From the NCBI RefSeq assembly GCF_013416525.1, contig NZ_JACCEM010000006.1, positions 1 to 64,000 on the forward strand: DNA of 64,000 nucleotides, written 5' to 3'. Below are positions 38,218 to 46,242 of the stretch, piece by piece. The position numbers and the translations under genes are program-made. Position 1 is the stretch's first letter; each line of letters begins with the position of its first letter. The DNA comes from Parapusillimonas granuli. GTDB taxonomy: Bacteria > Pseudomonadota > Gammaproteobacteria > Burkholderiales > Burkholderiaceae_B. A model generated the notes under the pieces. That model was not told the origin of the DNA and ran no database searches. It saw nothing but the letters and a program-made list of their open reading frames with translations.

Positions 38218-38597
38218 TGGAGCCAAGCCAAAACCGGCGCCTGCGCATAATCGCCCGCTGCCCCGATACGCCAATCAGCCCTGCGCCCATTGTGATTGAA
38301 CCGATGATGGCAGCGGCATGCTGGGCGGGCTGGTTCTGGTGTGATGGTATTGGTCTCGACGTGATGGTGTTGGGCCTGATGGGGCGATGCCATTACGCTG
38401 GAGGCCCGTTTCATGCCGCGATAGCCACCACACCACGGCCATCGCAGTACCGCCATCGTACTGCCGCCACCGTGATCATGTCCCCTCCATCGCCATGCCA
38501 TGGCTGCCACAGAGCCACGCTGCTGCTGGCCAAACCCTCTTGCCAAGAACCAGCCCGCCACTGAGACAAGCCCAGCCTCAATTCTCGATACCATGAG

Positions 38598-38623
38598 GCC
38601 TGCCAGGTGCTGCGCGGGTGCTC
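38598..38623 (+). repeat. 26-bp inverted repeat, left arm
   Basis: GCCTGCCAGGTGCTGCGCGG and the next six bases; the reverse complement recurs at 38796-38821 with one difference. The pair encloses the right arm of the 74-bp repeat. Confidence 0.88.
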
Positions 38624-38663
38624 GGGCGACTTTCGGGGCCCGCCGGCCAAAGCGCGTCTGGCG

Positions 38664-38737
38664 GGGATGCAAGGGCGCAGCTGTTTGAGCCCGCGCTTTC
38701 GGGCCACTGGCCCGAGCGGGCGAGTTCTGCGACCGCC
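38664..38737 (-). repeat. 74-bp inverted repeat, right arm
   Basis: Inverted copy of 38144-38217, six mismatches by eye, separated from it by 446 bases. Confidence 0.9.
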
Positions 38738-38795
38738 CCGACAGGCGTGCTTTGGCCGGGCAGTCCTGCGCAGCAGGACCGGGTCACGGGAGCAA

Positions 38796-38821
38796 GAGCG
38801 CCCGCGCAGCACCTGGCAGGC
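38796..38821 (-). repeat. 26-bp inverted repeat, right arm
   Basis: Inverted copy of 38598-38623 with one difference. It overlaps the first bases of the 43-bp tandem array. Confidence 0.88.
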
Positions 38822-38944
38822 CGCGTCAAGAAACCAATAACGGCGCAACAATCAATAAGCAGGCCGCGTCAAGAAACCAATAACGGCGCAACAATCAATA
38901 AGCAGGCCGCGTCAAGAAACCAATAACAACGCGACGATCAATAA
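38816..38944 (+). repeat. 43-bp tandem repeat, three copies
   Basis: Units start at 38816, 38859 and 38902. Units 1 and 2 are identical; unit 3 has a few changes near its 3' half. A degenerate fourth copy (GCAGACCGTTCAACAAC) may follow at 38945. Each unit runs from GCAGGCCGCGTCAAGAAACC to ATCAATAA. There are no spacers, so this is not a CRISPR array. Confidence 0.95.
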
Positions 38945-39019
38945 GCAGACCGTTCAACAACCCAGACAACAGCGCAAGAAACCAGATAACGACGGCCCGG
39001 CAAGCCGTCACCCGCCCCA

Positions 39020-40285
39020 TCAAAACCTGGACAAACGAAACGGCGCAAGATCGATTTCAGGCTCTTGATTCAACACCATCTTCGCCGCCACCTCCCCCAC
39101 AGCCGGCCCGATACCGAAACCATGGCCCGAGAACCCCGTTGCGACATACAGGCCCACATGCCCCGCCACCGGCGAAATGATCGGTAGCGCGTCTGGGGTT
39201 ACGTCTATGTACCCCCCCCACATCTCCCGCACCGGCGCCGTTTCGAACGCCGGAAACACCTGGGCCAGCTTCTTCAGCGAAGACCTTGCCGCCGCCCGCG
39301 AAGGGCCCGGATCCAGCACCCGCCGCTGCTCGAACGGAGTCACGCCGTCCGGGCCGAAGCGGCGCTTGACCCGCAGCTCGCGGAAGAACGCCCTGCCGAA
39401 ACGAAGCTTGACCAGCCCGCTGCTCTTGACCCACGCCGGCAGAAAATGCCGGAACAAACGGAAACTGTCGGGCACGATGTCGGTGTACGAAGCATTGAAC
39501 TGCGAGACCGTATAGCCGCCGTCCGCGCGCGGACGGCAGGTGAAATCGCGGCCGTTGACCGCGATGTCCAGGGGCGGATTCACGGGCGGAGTGCTGAGCA
39601 CCGAGGCGCGCACCTTCAGCTGCGGCAGCGAAACCCCCAGATTCCCGCAAAACAGCCGCGACCAGGCGCCGCCGGCGACCAGCACCGCATCCGCCTGGAT
39701 GCTTCCATGCTCGGTGTGCACGGCCCATGCTCCGCCCCCCCGCATGCTCAAGCCCCTGGCCGCGCAATGCTCGCGGACGTGCGCGCCGTGGCGGCGGGCG
39801 AGGCCGGCGATGCCCTGCGTGGCGAGAGCGGGCTCGGCAACCCCGTCGCTCCGGCTGTACAGGCCGCCTATCCAGCTTTCCCTGGCGTTGGGCAGGTGTT
39901 CCGACACTTGAGTGCGATCGAGCATGACCGCGTCGACGCCCAGGGGCCGGGCCGTGTCCAGCCAGCGGCGGTAGTCGTCCAGTTCCGCCGGCGTGCGGGC
40001 CAAGTACAGGATGCCGCTATGCCGGAAGCCGACGTCCGTTTGGCCCTGGATCTCGTCCCAGAGCCTGTTGGCGAGCAGGGCGAGCGGGATTTCGGGCAGG
40101 TCTCTCATCAGGCTGCGCACCCAGCCCCAATTGCGCGACGATTGCTCGCACGCGATGGTGCTTTTCTCGAAGACCGCGACGGACACGCCGGCCCGGGACA
40201 GGGCATAGGCGGTGGACACACCGATGATGCCACCGCCCACGATGGCGACGTCGACTCTTTCCGGCAGCGACTGTATCGACTTCAT
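39020..40285 (-). CDS. FAD-dependent oxidoreductase, DAO (D-amino-acid oxidase-like) family
   Basis: 421 residues. The N-terminal Rossmann motif VAIVGGGIIGVSTAYALSRA (about residues 13-32) and SSRNWGWVRS are typical of DadA/PuuB-like amine or amino-acid oxidases. The C-terminus carries GFSGHGFGIGPAVGE, the second FAD contact. Substrate unknown. Last gene of a leftward cluster, 4 bases behind a BUG receptor gene. Confidence 0.88.
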   Translation of the reverse strand: MKSIQSLPERVDVAIVGGGIIGVSTAYALSRAGVSVAVFEKSTIACEQSSRNWGWVRSLMRDLPEIPLALLANRLWDEIQGQTDVGFRHSGILYLARTPAELDDYRRWLDTARPLGVDAVMLDRTQVSEHLPNARESWIGGLYSRSDGVAEPALATQGIAGLARRHGAHVREHCAARGLSMRGGGAWAVHTEHGSIQADAVLVAGGAWSRLFCGNLGVSLPQLKVRASVLSTPPVNPPLDIAVNGRDFTCRPRADGGYTVSQFNASYTDIVPDSFRLFRHFLPAWVKSSGLVKLRFGRAFFRELRVKRRFGPDGVTPFEQRRVLDPGPSRAAARSSLKKLAQVFPAFETAPVREMWGGYIDVTPDALPIISPVAGHVGLYVATGFSGHGFGIGPAVGEVAAKMVLNQEPEIDLAPFRLSRF

Positions 40286-40289
40286 GGAA

Positions 40290-41261
40290 TCAATTGCTTT
40301 TCAGCCCGAGCTGTTTGACGATCTTCGCTTCCTCGGCGAAGGTTTTTTCAGCATAGGCGGCATAGTCGGCGCTGTTCATGTAGACCGGCTCCTGGCCGTA
40401 CTTCTGAAGCACTTCCGTGAACTGCGGCGACTTCACGACTTCCTCGAACACGCCGGAAAGCTTGGCCATGACCTCTTTGGAAATGCCTTTGGGCGCGGCG
40501 ATGCCGAAGGGCGCATAGACGGGCGGGATATCGGGGGCGAGCTCGTGCAGGGTCGGCACGCCCGGATAGATTGCGCTGCGTTTTTCGCCCCAGGTCACGA
40601 GGACGCGCATCTTGCCGCTTTCCACCATGGGCACGATGGTGGACGAACCGGCGTAGGCGTCGACGAAATCGCCCATGACCGCCTGGATGACGCCGGTTTC
40701 GCCCTGATAGGGAACGTGCGTCCATTTGACGCCGTAGCGCTCGGCGATCTGCTCCATCATCACGTTCGAGGCGCTGCCCACGCTGGCGGTGCCGTAGGTG
40801 ATTTCTTTCGTGCGCGACTTCGCGGCGGCGATGAAGTCTTCCCAGGTCTTGAAGGGGGAGTCCGCCTTGACCGCCACGCCCAGGGTATAGCCGCTGAGCA
40901 TCATGATGTAGGTGAAGTCCTTGAGCGGGTCGTAGCCGGCGTCCTGGATGTGGGGCAGGCGAAATACGGGGCTGGGCAGAATGGCGAGCGTGTAGCCGTC
41001 GGGCTTCGCCTTGGCGATCTCGCGCGCGCCCATCGTTGCGCCCGCGCCGCCCTTGTTCTCGATGATGATGGATTGCCCGAGCTTGGGCGCCACCATTTCC
41101 GCGAACCTGCGGATCACGGTGTCAGTCGAGCCGCCCGCCTGGTAGGGCACGATGATGCGTATGGGGTGCGAGGGGTAGGACGGCGCCTGTGCGGCGCCGG
41201 CGCCCGAAAAGAGCAGGGCCAGGCCGCCGGCCAGCAGGCTGCTGAGTTTTTTGCTGTTCAT
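40290..41261 (-). CDS. BUG/TctC-family periplasmic receptor, orphan
   Basis: 323 residues with a signal peptide ending at GAGAAQA near residue 25 and the family start IRIIVPYQAGGSTDTVIRRF. No tctA or tctB lies beside it, as with most BUG receptors in this group of bacteria, so it must share a membrane component or act as a sensor. Neighbours suggest a dipeptide or amino-acid-like ligand (inference). Confidence 0.88.
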   Translation of the reverse strand: MNSKKLSSLLAGGLALLFSGAGAAQAPSYPSHPIRIIVPYQAGGSTDTVIRRFAEMVAPKLGQSIIIENKGGAGATMGAREIAKAKPDGYTLAILPSPVFRLPHIQDAGYDPLKDFTYIMMLSGYTLGVAVKADSPFKTWEDFIAAAKSRTKEITYGTASVGSASNVMMEQIAERYGVKWTHVPYQGETGVIQAVMGDFVDAYAGSSTIVPMVESGKMRVLVTWGEKRSAIYPGVPTLHELAPDIPPVYAPFGIAAPKGISKEVMAKLSGVFEEVVKSPQFTEVLQKYGQEPVYMNSADYAAYAEKTFAEEAKIVKQLGLKSN

Positions 41262-41273
41262 GAGAGTCTCCCT

Positions 41274-42293
41274 TTAATTTGATTTCCAGCATTCGCCGAA
41301 TGCGCGATAAAAATTCTTGCCCAGCACGCCGGCGATCTGGGCGTCGGTCAGCCCGCCGTCCTCCAGCGCCTGCGCCAGCACCGGGAATTGAGCCGGTGTC
41401 GGTGTTTCCTTGGGATACCGGGCTTCCATGACGTCGCCGAAGGCCGCCGCGAGGTCGCCGCCCGATGCCGGGTATTTGGTGCGGGACATGACCATGACGT
41501 GCCGGACCGCTTCATAGGTGTCCACGGACGGGAAATCGGTGCCGATGCCGACATGCTCGTATCCGACCAGGTCGCCGATGTATTTGACGTTGGCGACGAA
41601 GTCTTCGAGGCTGGATTGGCGCGCCGGGTCGCCGCGCCAGTTCAGGTAGCCGTGGATGCTGCAGCCGATGACGCCGCCGGTCGCGGCCACCGCCTTCAGC
41701 ACTTCGTCGCTTTTGTTGCGAGGGCGCTTGATGACGCCGTTGGCGTTCGCGTGCGTCAGCAGCACGGGGCGGGAAGAGTGCTTGCAGGCATCCAGGCATG
41801 TCTGTTCCGCGCAGTGGCTGGCGTCGATCGCGATGCCCACGCGGTTCATTTCCTCGACCACCTGGACGCCGTAGCGGCTCAGGCCGCCGTTGCGCGTTTC
41901 CAGGCAGCCGTCGCCGATCAGGTTGGCCTCGTTGTAGGTCAGCTGCACCACGCGCAGGCCCAGCTCGTGGAACAAGGCGATGCGTTCCAGGGATTCCCCG
42001 AAAGGCTTCGCGTTTTGCCAACCCATGATGAGTCCGACGCCGCCGCTCTGTTTCGCGCGGTCGATGTCCGCCAGCCCTTCGACGAGTATCCAGGTGGGAT
42101 CTTCCCGGCAGCGCTTCCGCCAGGCGGCGATGTCCTGGACCGCCTGTTCGAATCGAGCGGACATCTCCGTGATCGTCACGTTCATGGCGGTGACCCCGCC
42201 GGCGCGCACGTCGCGGTTGTTGCCGTCGCTGAAAAACACGAGGCCGTCGATGACCGTGGCCGCCTCGTAGTTGAATGTTCGGGCATGTGCCAT
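41274..42293 (-). CDS. Membrane dipeptidase (M19, renal dipeptidase family)
   Basis: 339 residues from the ATG at 42293, 9 bases after GAGGAG. Family features include DGLVFFSDGNNRDVRAGG at the N-terminus, IDASHCAEQT and LTHANANGVIKRPRN mid-protein, and VGIGTDFPS near residue 250. The first family motif, usually a zinc-binding H-x-D, reads F-x-D in this protein (FFSDGNN), so metal binding may be altered. First gene of the IclR-flanked cluster. Confidence 0.82.
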   Translation of the reverse strand: MAHARTFNYEAATVIDGLVFFSDGNNRDVRAGGVTAMNVTITEMSARFEQAVQDIAAWRKRCREDPTWILVEGLADIDRAKQSGGVGLIMGWQNAKPFGESLERIALFHELGLRVVQLTYNEANLIGDGCLETRNGGLSRYGVQVVEEMNRVGIAIDASHCAEQTCLDACKHSSRPVLLTHANANGVIKRPRNKSDEVLKAVAATGGVIGCSIHGYLNWRGDPARQSSLEDFVANVKYIGDLVGYEHVGIGTDFPSVDTYEAVRHVMVMSRTKYPASGGDLAAAFGDVMEARYPKETPTPAQFPVLAQALEDGGLTDAQIAGVLGKNFYRAFGECWKSN

Positions 42294-42294
42294 C

Positions 42295-42324
42295 TTGCAA
42301 AGCTCCTCAGTCAATTGCTATAAT
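42295..42324 (+). promoter_or_regulatory. Candidate promoter of the iclR-type gene
   Basis: TTGCAA (42295-42300), an 18-base spacer, then a consensus TATAAT (42319-42324). Confidence 0.5.
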
Positions 42325-42339
42325 TATCGAATAGCGATA
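42325..42339. promoter_or_regulatory. Candidate IclR operator
   Basis: TATCG-AATAG-CGATA, a perfect 5-bp inverted repeat directly after the TATAAT box in the divergent region. IclR proteins commonly bind 13-15 bp palindromes of this size. Confidence 0.45.
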
Positions 42340-42413
42340 GTTGTTTCCCGGTATTCAATATTTGGCAATAATTTGTTCTCTGTGTCAATAGGGAACGGGT
42401 AAGAGGTGCGCGC

Positions 42414-43169
42414 GTGAGTCTTTCGCCTTTGTTCATTCAGTCGCTGGAAAAGGGCCTGCTGGTGCTGGAAGCCTTCGGGCGGCACGAAACCATGAATCTG
42501 CAGGAAATGTCGCGCGCCGTCGGCATCAGCACCAGTTCCGCGCAGCGCGTGGCCTACACGCTGGAACAGCTCGGCTACATCGGCAGGCAGCCCGGCAGCA
42601 AGCGCTATCGCCTGGCCGTCAAGGCGATGAGCCTGGGCTATTCGTATCTGGCGCGGGAACGCCTGTTCCGGTCGGCGCACGCCATTCTGCACCGCCTGCA
42701 TCAGGAATGCGGCGAAAGCGTCAACTTCTCCGTTCCGGACGGCGACGACATGGTGTTCGTCATGCGCATCCACACGTTCAAGCACGTGCCGGTCTACATG
42801 CCGATAGGCGCGCGCATCCCGATCACGGCGTCGGCCTCGGGGCGGGCGGTGCTGGCCAGCCTGCCTCCCGAGGAGGTCGACGAGCTGCTGGCGCGCACGA
42901 CTCTGGTCCGGCATACGCCGCGCACCACGATGGACGTCGGCAGCCTGCGCCGCATCATCGACGAGGCCCGTGAAGAGGGCTTCGCATACGCCGACGAGGA
43001 ATTCTTCGCGGGCGACGTCAACGTCGCGGCGGCGGTGTTCAATGAAGCGCATCGCCCCGTCGCCGCGGTCAATATCTCGGTCCCCAAGCCCCGCTGGGAC
43101 GTCGCCAGGGCCAGGCAGGAACTCGGCCCGATGGCCGTGCGCGCGGCCCGCGCCATCAGCGCGGGCTGA
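42414..43169 (+). CDS. IclR-family transcriptional regulator
   Basis: 251 residues. The winged helix covers about residues 10-65 (LEKGLLVLEAFGRHETMNLQ), followed by the IclR ligand domain with GARIPITASASGRAVLASLP and EGFAYADEEFFAGDVNVAA. GTG start, 8 bases behind AAGAGG. Transcribed away from the dipeptidase-BUG-FAD oxidoreductase genes and therefore their likely regulator. Confidence 0.92.
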   Translation: MSLSPLFIQSLEKGLLVLEAFGRHETMNLQEMSRAVGISTSSAQRVAYTLEQLGYIGRQPGSKRYRLAVKAMSLGYSYLARERLFRSAHAILHRLHQECGESVNFSVPDGDDMVFVMRIHTFKHVPVYMPIGARIPITASASGRAVLASLPPEEVDELLARTTLVRHTPRTTMDVGSLRRIIDEAREEGFAYADEEFFAGDVNVAAAVFNEAHRPVAAVNISVPKPRWDVARARQELGPMAVRAARAISAG

Positions 43170-43223
43170 GGCAAGGGCCGCGGCCATGGGGGCGGAGAGC
43201 CCCGGCCGTCCCGCGCCCATGCA

Positions 43224-43252
43224 TTGACACGACTACTTCCAAGGCTTATCAT
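43224..43252 (+). promoter_or_regulatory. Sigma-70-type promoter of ectRABCD
   Basis: Consensus TTGACA (43224-43229), exactly 17 bases, then TATCAT (43247-43252). Lies 52 bases upstream of the ectR start. The strongest promoter match I found in the window. Confidence 0.7.
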
Positions 43253-43266
43253 TTCAACAGAAATGA
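43249..43266. promoter_or_regulatory. Candidate EctR operator at the ectR promoter
   Basis: TCATTTCAACAGAAATGA: 7-bp perfect arms around AACA, or 8-bp arms with one mismatch around a 2-bp centre. It covers part of the -10 box. A similar 18-bp palindrome lies before ehuB at 50415-50432. Confidence 0.6.
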
Positions 43267-43303
43267 ATTTGACCCTTATCATCCTCCGGCCTTTCGTGTC
43301 ACC

Positions 43304-43846
43304 ATGACGACCTCCCCATCCTCACAGCAGTACGACTTGCGCATCCTGCGCGCCATGCGGCGCATCACGCGTTCCGTCGCGCTGCATTCCCGGCAGCTGG
43401 CCGCCTTCAGCAACATCACGGCACCGCAGCTCGTCTGCCTGCGCGCGGTCATCGAACACGGTCCGCTGACGGCAACGGCAATCAGCCGCGAAATCCACGT
43501 CAGCGCCAGCACCGTGGTGGGCATCCTGGACCGCCTGGAAGACAAGGGCCTGGTCCGCCGCGAACGCGGCCGGGAAGACCGCCGCATCGTGTTCGTCTCG
43601 GCAACGCCCGAAGGCATCAAGCTCGCCGGCGAAACGCCGTCGCCGCTGCAGCAGAAGCTGGCGGACGCGCTCAAGGCCCTGCCCGAACTCGAGCAGGCCA
43701 CTATCACCTTGTCGCTCGAACGCATCGTCGACCTGATGGAGTCGGACGGCGCTCTTCCGGCGGATCCCCCAGGAGAACCCGCTTCGCCCCTGCTCGACGT
43801 GCCCATCGGCAGCGGGGCCTTGCCCGAATCCGGATTGGCAGTGTGA
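43304..43846 (+). CDS. ectR: MarR-family regulator of ectoine synthesis
   Basis: 180 residues. The MarR winged helix spans about residues 35-120, with ITAPQLVCLRAVIEHGPLTA and the wing RRERGREDRRIVFVS. Upstream of ectABC this position is held by EctR, a repressor of the operon in several halotolerant bacteria. The C-terminal tail beyond residue 150 is Pro/Gly-rich. Its stop overlaps the GTG start of ectA (GTGA). Confidence 0.9.
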   Translation: MTTSPSSQQYDLRILRAMRRITRSVALHSRQLAAFSNITAPQLVCLRAVIEHGPLTATAISREIHVSASTVVGILDRLEDKGLVRRERGREDRRIVFVSATPEGIKLAGETPSPLQQKLADALKALPELEQATITLSLERIVDLMESDGALPADPPGEPASPLLDVPIGSGALPESGLAV

Positions 43847-44439
43847 ATCTAGAAACCAGAACAGACCCCCACACCTCCACCTTTTCCCCCGAGCAGGCAG
43901 CCGGCGCATCCCCGCGCGACCGGGACATGCATTGGCTGCGAGCGCCGGAAGCATCCGACGCGGCCGACATCCATCGACTGATTTCGCGCTGCCCGCCGCT
44001 GGATCTCAACTCCGTCTACACCTATCTCCTGCTCAGCGAGCACTTCCGCCAGACCTGCATCGTGGCCGGCGCCGAGGACCGCCTGCTGGGCTTCGTGTCC
44101 GCCTACCTGCGTCCGCAGCGGCCCGACGTGCTCTTCGTCTGGCAGGTCGCCGTGCATGCCGAAGCGCGCGGACGCAGGCTGGCGCACCACATGCTTACCC
44201 GCCTGCTGCGGCGCGAGGCCCTGGCGCGGGTCGCATACATAGAAACCACAGTGGGACCCGGCAATCGGGCGTCGCGCAGCGTGTTCGAACGCCTGGCGCG
44301 CGATCTGTCGGCTCCCTTGAACGAAAGCCCCTTGTTCGACGCAGGCTTGTTCGGCGGCCAGTCCCATGACGACGAACCCCTGCTGCGCATCGGGCCGTTC
44401 CGGTCGCCGGGCCGGCCAGCATCCGCATCGGCCCGGTGA
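43843..44439 (+). CDS. ectA: L-2,4-diaminobutyrate acetyltransferase
   Basis: 198 residues, GNAT fold. Family phrases DIHRLISRCPPLDLNSVYTY and VWQVAVHAEARGRRLA (acetyl-CoA loop) are clear. Makes N-gamma-acetyl-diaminobutyrate, the second step of ectoine synthesis. GTG start coupled to ectR. A 29-base hairpin separates it from ectB. Confidence 0.95.
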   Translation: MNLETRTDPHTSTFSPEQAAGASPRDRDMHWLRAPEASDAADIHRLISRCPPLDLNSVYTYLLLSEHFRQTCIVAGAEDRLLGFVSAYLRPQRPDVLFVWQVAVHAEARGRRLAHHMLTRLLRREALARVAYIETTVGPGNRASRSVFERLARDLSAPLNESPLFDAGLFGGQSHDDEPLLRIGPFRSPGRPASASAR

Positions 44440-44454
44440 CGCATGCCGCGGCAT

Positions 44455-44483
44455 CTCCATCCCTCGCGGAGCGCGGGGTGGAG
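44455..44483 (+). other. Intercistronic hairpin between ectA and ectB
   Basis: Arms at 44455-44467 and 44471-44483 pair over 12 of 13 positions with a 3-base loop; a T-rich but interrupted stretch follows. It may act as a partial terminator or a processing block that sets the ectA:ectB ratio. Confidence 0.5.
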
Positions 44484-44523
44484 CTTCTTTCATAACTTTT
44501 CATGACCAAGAGAGGAAGAAAAC

Positions 44524-45834
44524 ATGATGGACTTAAAAATATTCGACCGGATGGAGTCGCAGGTGCGGGGCTACATCCGGTCATTCCCCGTCATTTTCAA
44601 GCAAGCCAAGGGCTCCGTGCTGATCGATGAAAACAACAAGGAATACATTGATTTCTTCAGTGGCGCCGGCACGCTGAACTATGGCCACAACAACCCGCTC
44701 CTGAAGCAGAAATTGATCGAGTATCTCGAGTCGGACGGGGTGGTGCACGGACTGGACATGGCCACCACGGCGAAGAAGTATTTTCTCGAGACGTTCGAGC
44801 GCGTTTTGCTCAAGCCCAGGAACTGGCGGTATTCCCTGCAGTTCACGGGCCCGACCGGCACCAATGCGGTGGAAGCGGCGCTCAAGCTGGCCCGCCAGGT
44901 GAAGGGCAGGGCGAACGTGGTGTCGTTCACGCACGGCTTCCATGGCGTGAGCGCCGGCTCGCTGGCCGCCACGGCCAACGCCAAATTCCGCGGCGCCGCC
45001 GGCTTTCCCCTGGCCAACACCACCTTCATGCCGTATGACGGCTACATGGGTCCGGACGTCAACACCATGGCCTACTTCGAGCGCATGCTGGAAGACCCCA
45101 GCAGCGGCCTGGACAAGCCCGCCGCCGTCATCGTCGAGACCGTGCAGGGCGAGGGCGGCGTGAACGTCGCCGGCCGCAATTGGCTGAAAGAACTCGAGCG
45201 CCTCTGCCGCCGGCACGACATGCTGCTGATCGTCGACGACATACAGGTGGGCTGCGGGCGCACCGGCAATTTCTTCAGTTTCGACGCGCTGGGCATCCGG
45301 CCCGACATCATCACGCTGTCCAAGTCCTTGTCCGGCTTCGGCCTGCCGATGTCGCTGGTGCTGATGAAGCCCGAACTCGACATCTGGAAACCCGGCGCGC
45401 ACAGCGGCACTTTCCGGGGCAACAACCTGGCCTTCGTCACCGCCGCGCAGGCGCTGGACAGCTACTGGACCGACGACGGCTTCGCGGCGGCGATACAGCG
45501 CAAAGAGCGCCTCGTGCGCGATTGGCTCGAGAACATCGTGCACAGCTATCCGCAAGCCGGCCTGAGCGTGCGGGGCAGGGGCTTGATACAAGGCCTGGTG
45601 CTGCCGACCGGAGGCGACGCGGCGAACCGCATTGCGCGGGCGGCCTTTGAAGAAGGAGTCGTGATCGAGACCTCGGGCGCGCAGGACGAAGTCCTGAAGG
45701 TCCTGCCGGCGCTGACCATCGAAGACGACCGGCTGATGCGCGGCCTGGAAATCATAGAGCGCAGCCTGGGCCGTGTGCTGGCGCGGACGGACGCGAGCGC
45801 GCGGGTGTTGAAGATGGGAGGAAAATCGCGATGA
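44524..45834 (+). CDS. ectB: Diaminobutyrate-2-oxoglutarate transaminase
   Basis: 436 residues, class III PLP aminotransferase. The cofactor lysine is K267 in [14 protein letters not shown], and [18 protein letters not shown] is the EctB-type substrate segment. First step of the pathway, aspartate-semialdehyde to diaminobutyrate. AGAGGAAG precedes the ATG; the second ATG three bases on is also possible. Confidence 0.96.
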   Translation: MMDLKIFDRMESQVRGYIRSFPVIFKQAKGSVLIDENNKEYIDFFSGAGTLNYGHNNPLLKQKLIEYLESDGVVHGLDMATTAKKYFLETFERVLLKPRNWRYSLQFTGPTGTNAVEAALKLARQVKGRANVVSFTHGFHGVSAGSLAATANAKFRGAAGFPLANTTFMPYDGYMGPDVNTMAYFERMLEDPSSGLDKPAAVIVETVQGEGGVNVAGRNWLKELERLCRRHDMLLIVDDIQVGCGRTGNFFSFDALGIRPDIITLSKSLSGFGLPMSLVLMKPELDIWKPGAHSGTFRGNNLAFVTAAQALDSYWTDDGFAAAIQRKERLVRDWLENIVHSYPQAGLSVRGRGLIQGLVLPTGGDAANRIARAAFEEGVVIETSGAQDEVLKVLPALTIEDDRLMRGLEIIERSLGRVLARTDASARVLKMGGKSR

Positions 45835-46226
45835 TCGTACGCAATGTCAAGGATGTCATCGGGACGGAAAACGAGGTCAGGACGGAGAACTGGCTGAGCC
45901 GCCGCGTGCTGCTGCGCAAGGACGGCATGGGCTTCTCCTTCCACGAAACCGTCATCTTTCCGGGCACCGAAACCCACATTCATTATCAGAATCACCTGGA
46001 AGCCGTGTGGTGCATAGAGGGAGACGGGGAAATCGAAACCATCGCCGACGGCCGCAAGTACGCCCTGGGTCCCGGTGTCGTGTACGCGCTGGACCAGCAT
46101 GACGAGCACTGGCTGCGCGGCGGAAAGCAGCCGTTGCGCGTCATCTGCGTGTTCAATCCGCCTTTGACGGGCTTCGAGGTGCACGACGAGAAAGGCGTGT
46201 ATCCCGCCGTGTCGGACGCCGCTTGA
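45831..46226 (+). CDS. ectC: L-ectoine synthase
   Basis: 131 residues, cupin fold. Contains [41 protein letters not shown] and [15 protein letters not shown], all EctC hallmarks. Closes the ring of acetyl-diaminobutyrate to ectoine. Overlaps ectB by 4 bases. Confidence 0.97.
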   Translation: MIVRNVKDVIGTENEVRTENWLSRRVLLRKDGMGFSFHETVIFPGTETHIHYQNHLEAVWCIEGDGEIETIADGRKYALGPGVVYALDQHDEHWLRGGKQPLRVICVFNPPLTGFEVHDEKGVYPAVSDAA

Positions 46227-46242
46227 AATCAAAGGAGCAGAC

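Larger units (their letters stand above)
37891..39019. other. Gene-free repeat-rich region, 1.1 kb
   Basis: No reading frame here has family features or normal codon use. The stretch holds three 38-bp tandem units, an 18-21 bp hairpin at 38099-38119, a 74-bp inverted pair (38144-38217 and 38664-38737), a 26-bp inverted pair, and three 43-bp tandem units at 38816-38944. The middle part (38330-38500) is poor in recognisable signals. Composition shifts from GC-rich to A-rich near 38820. Confidence 0.75.

Noticed and set aside
38193-38851. Overlapping short frames on both strands in the repeat region
   Set aside because: They cross the inverted repeats in several frames and show no ribosome sites or family features.
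38816-38944. CRISPR array
   Set aside because: Units are directly adjacent with no variable spacers, and no cas genes are nearby.
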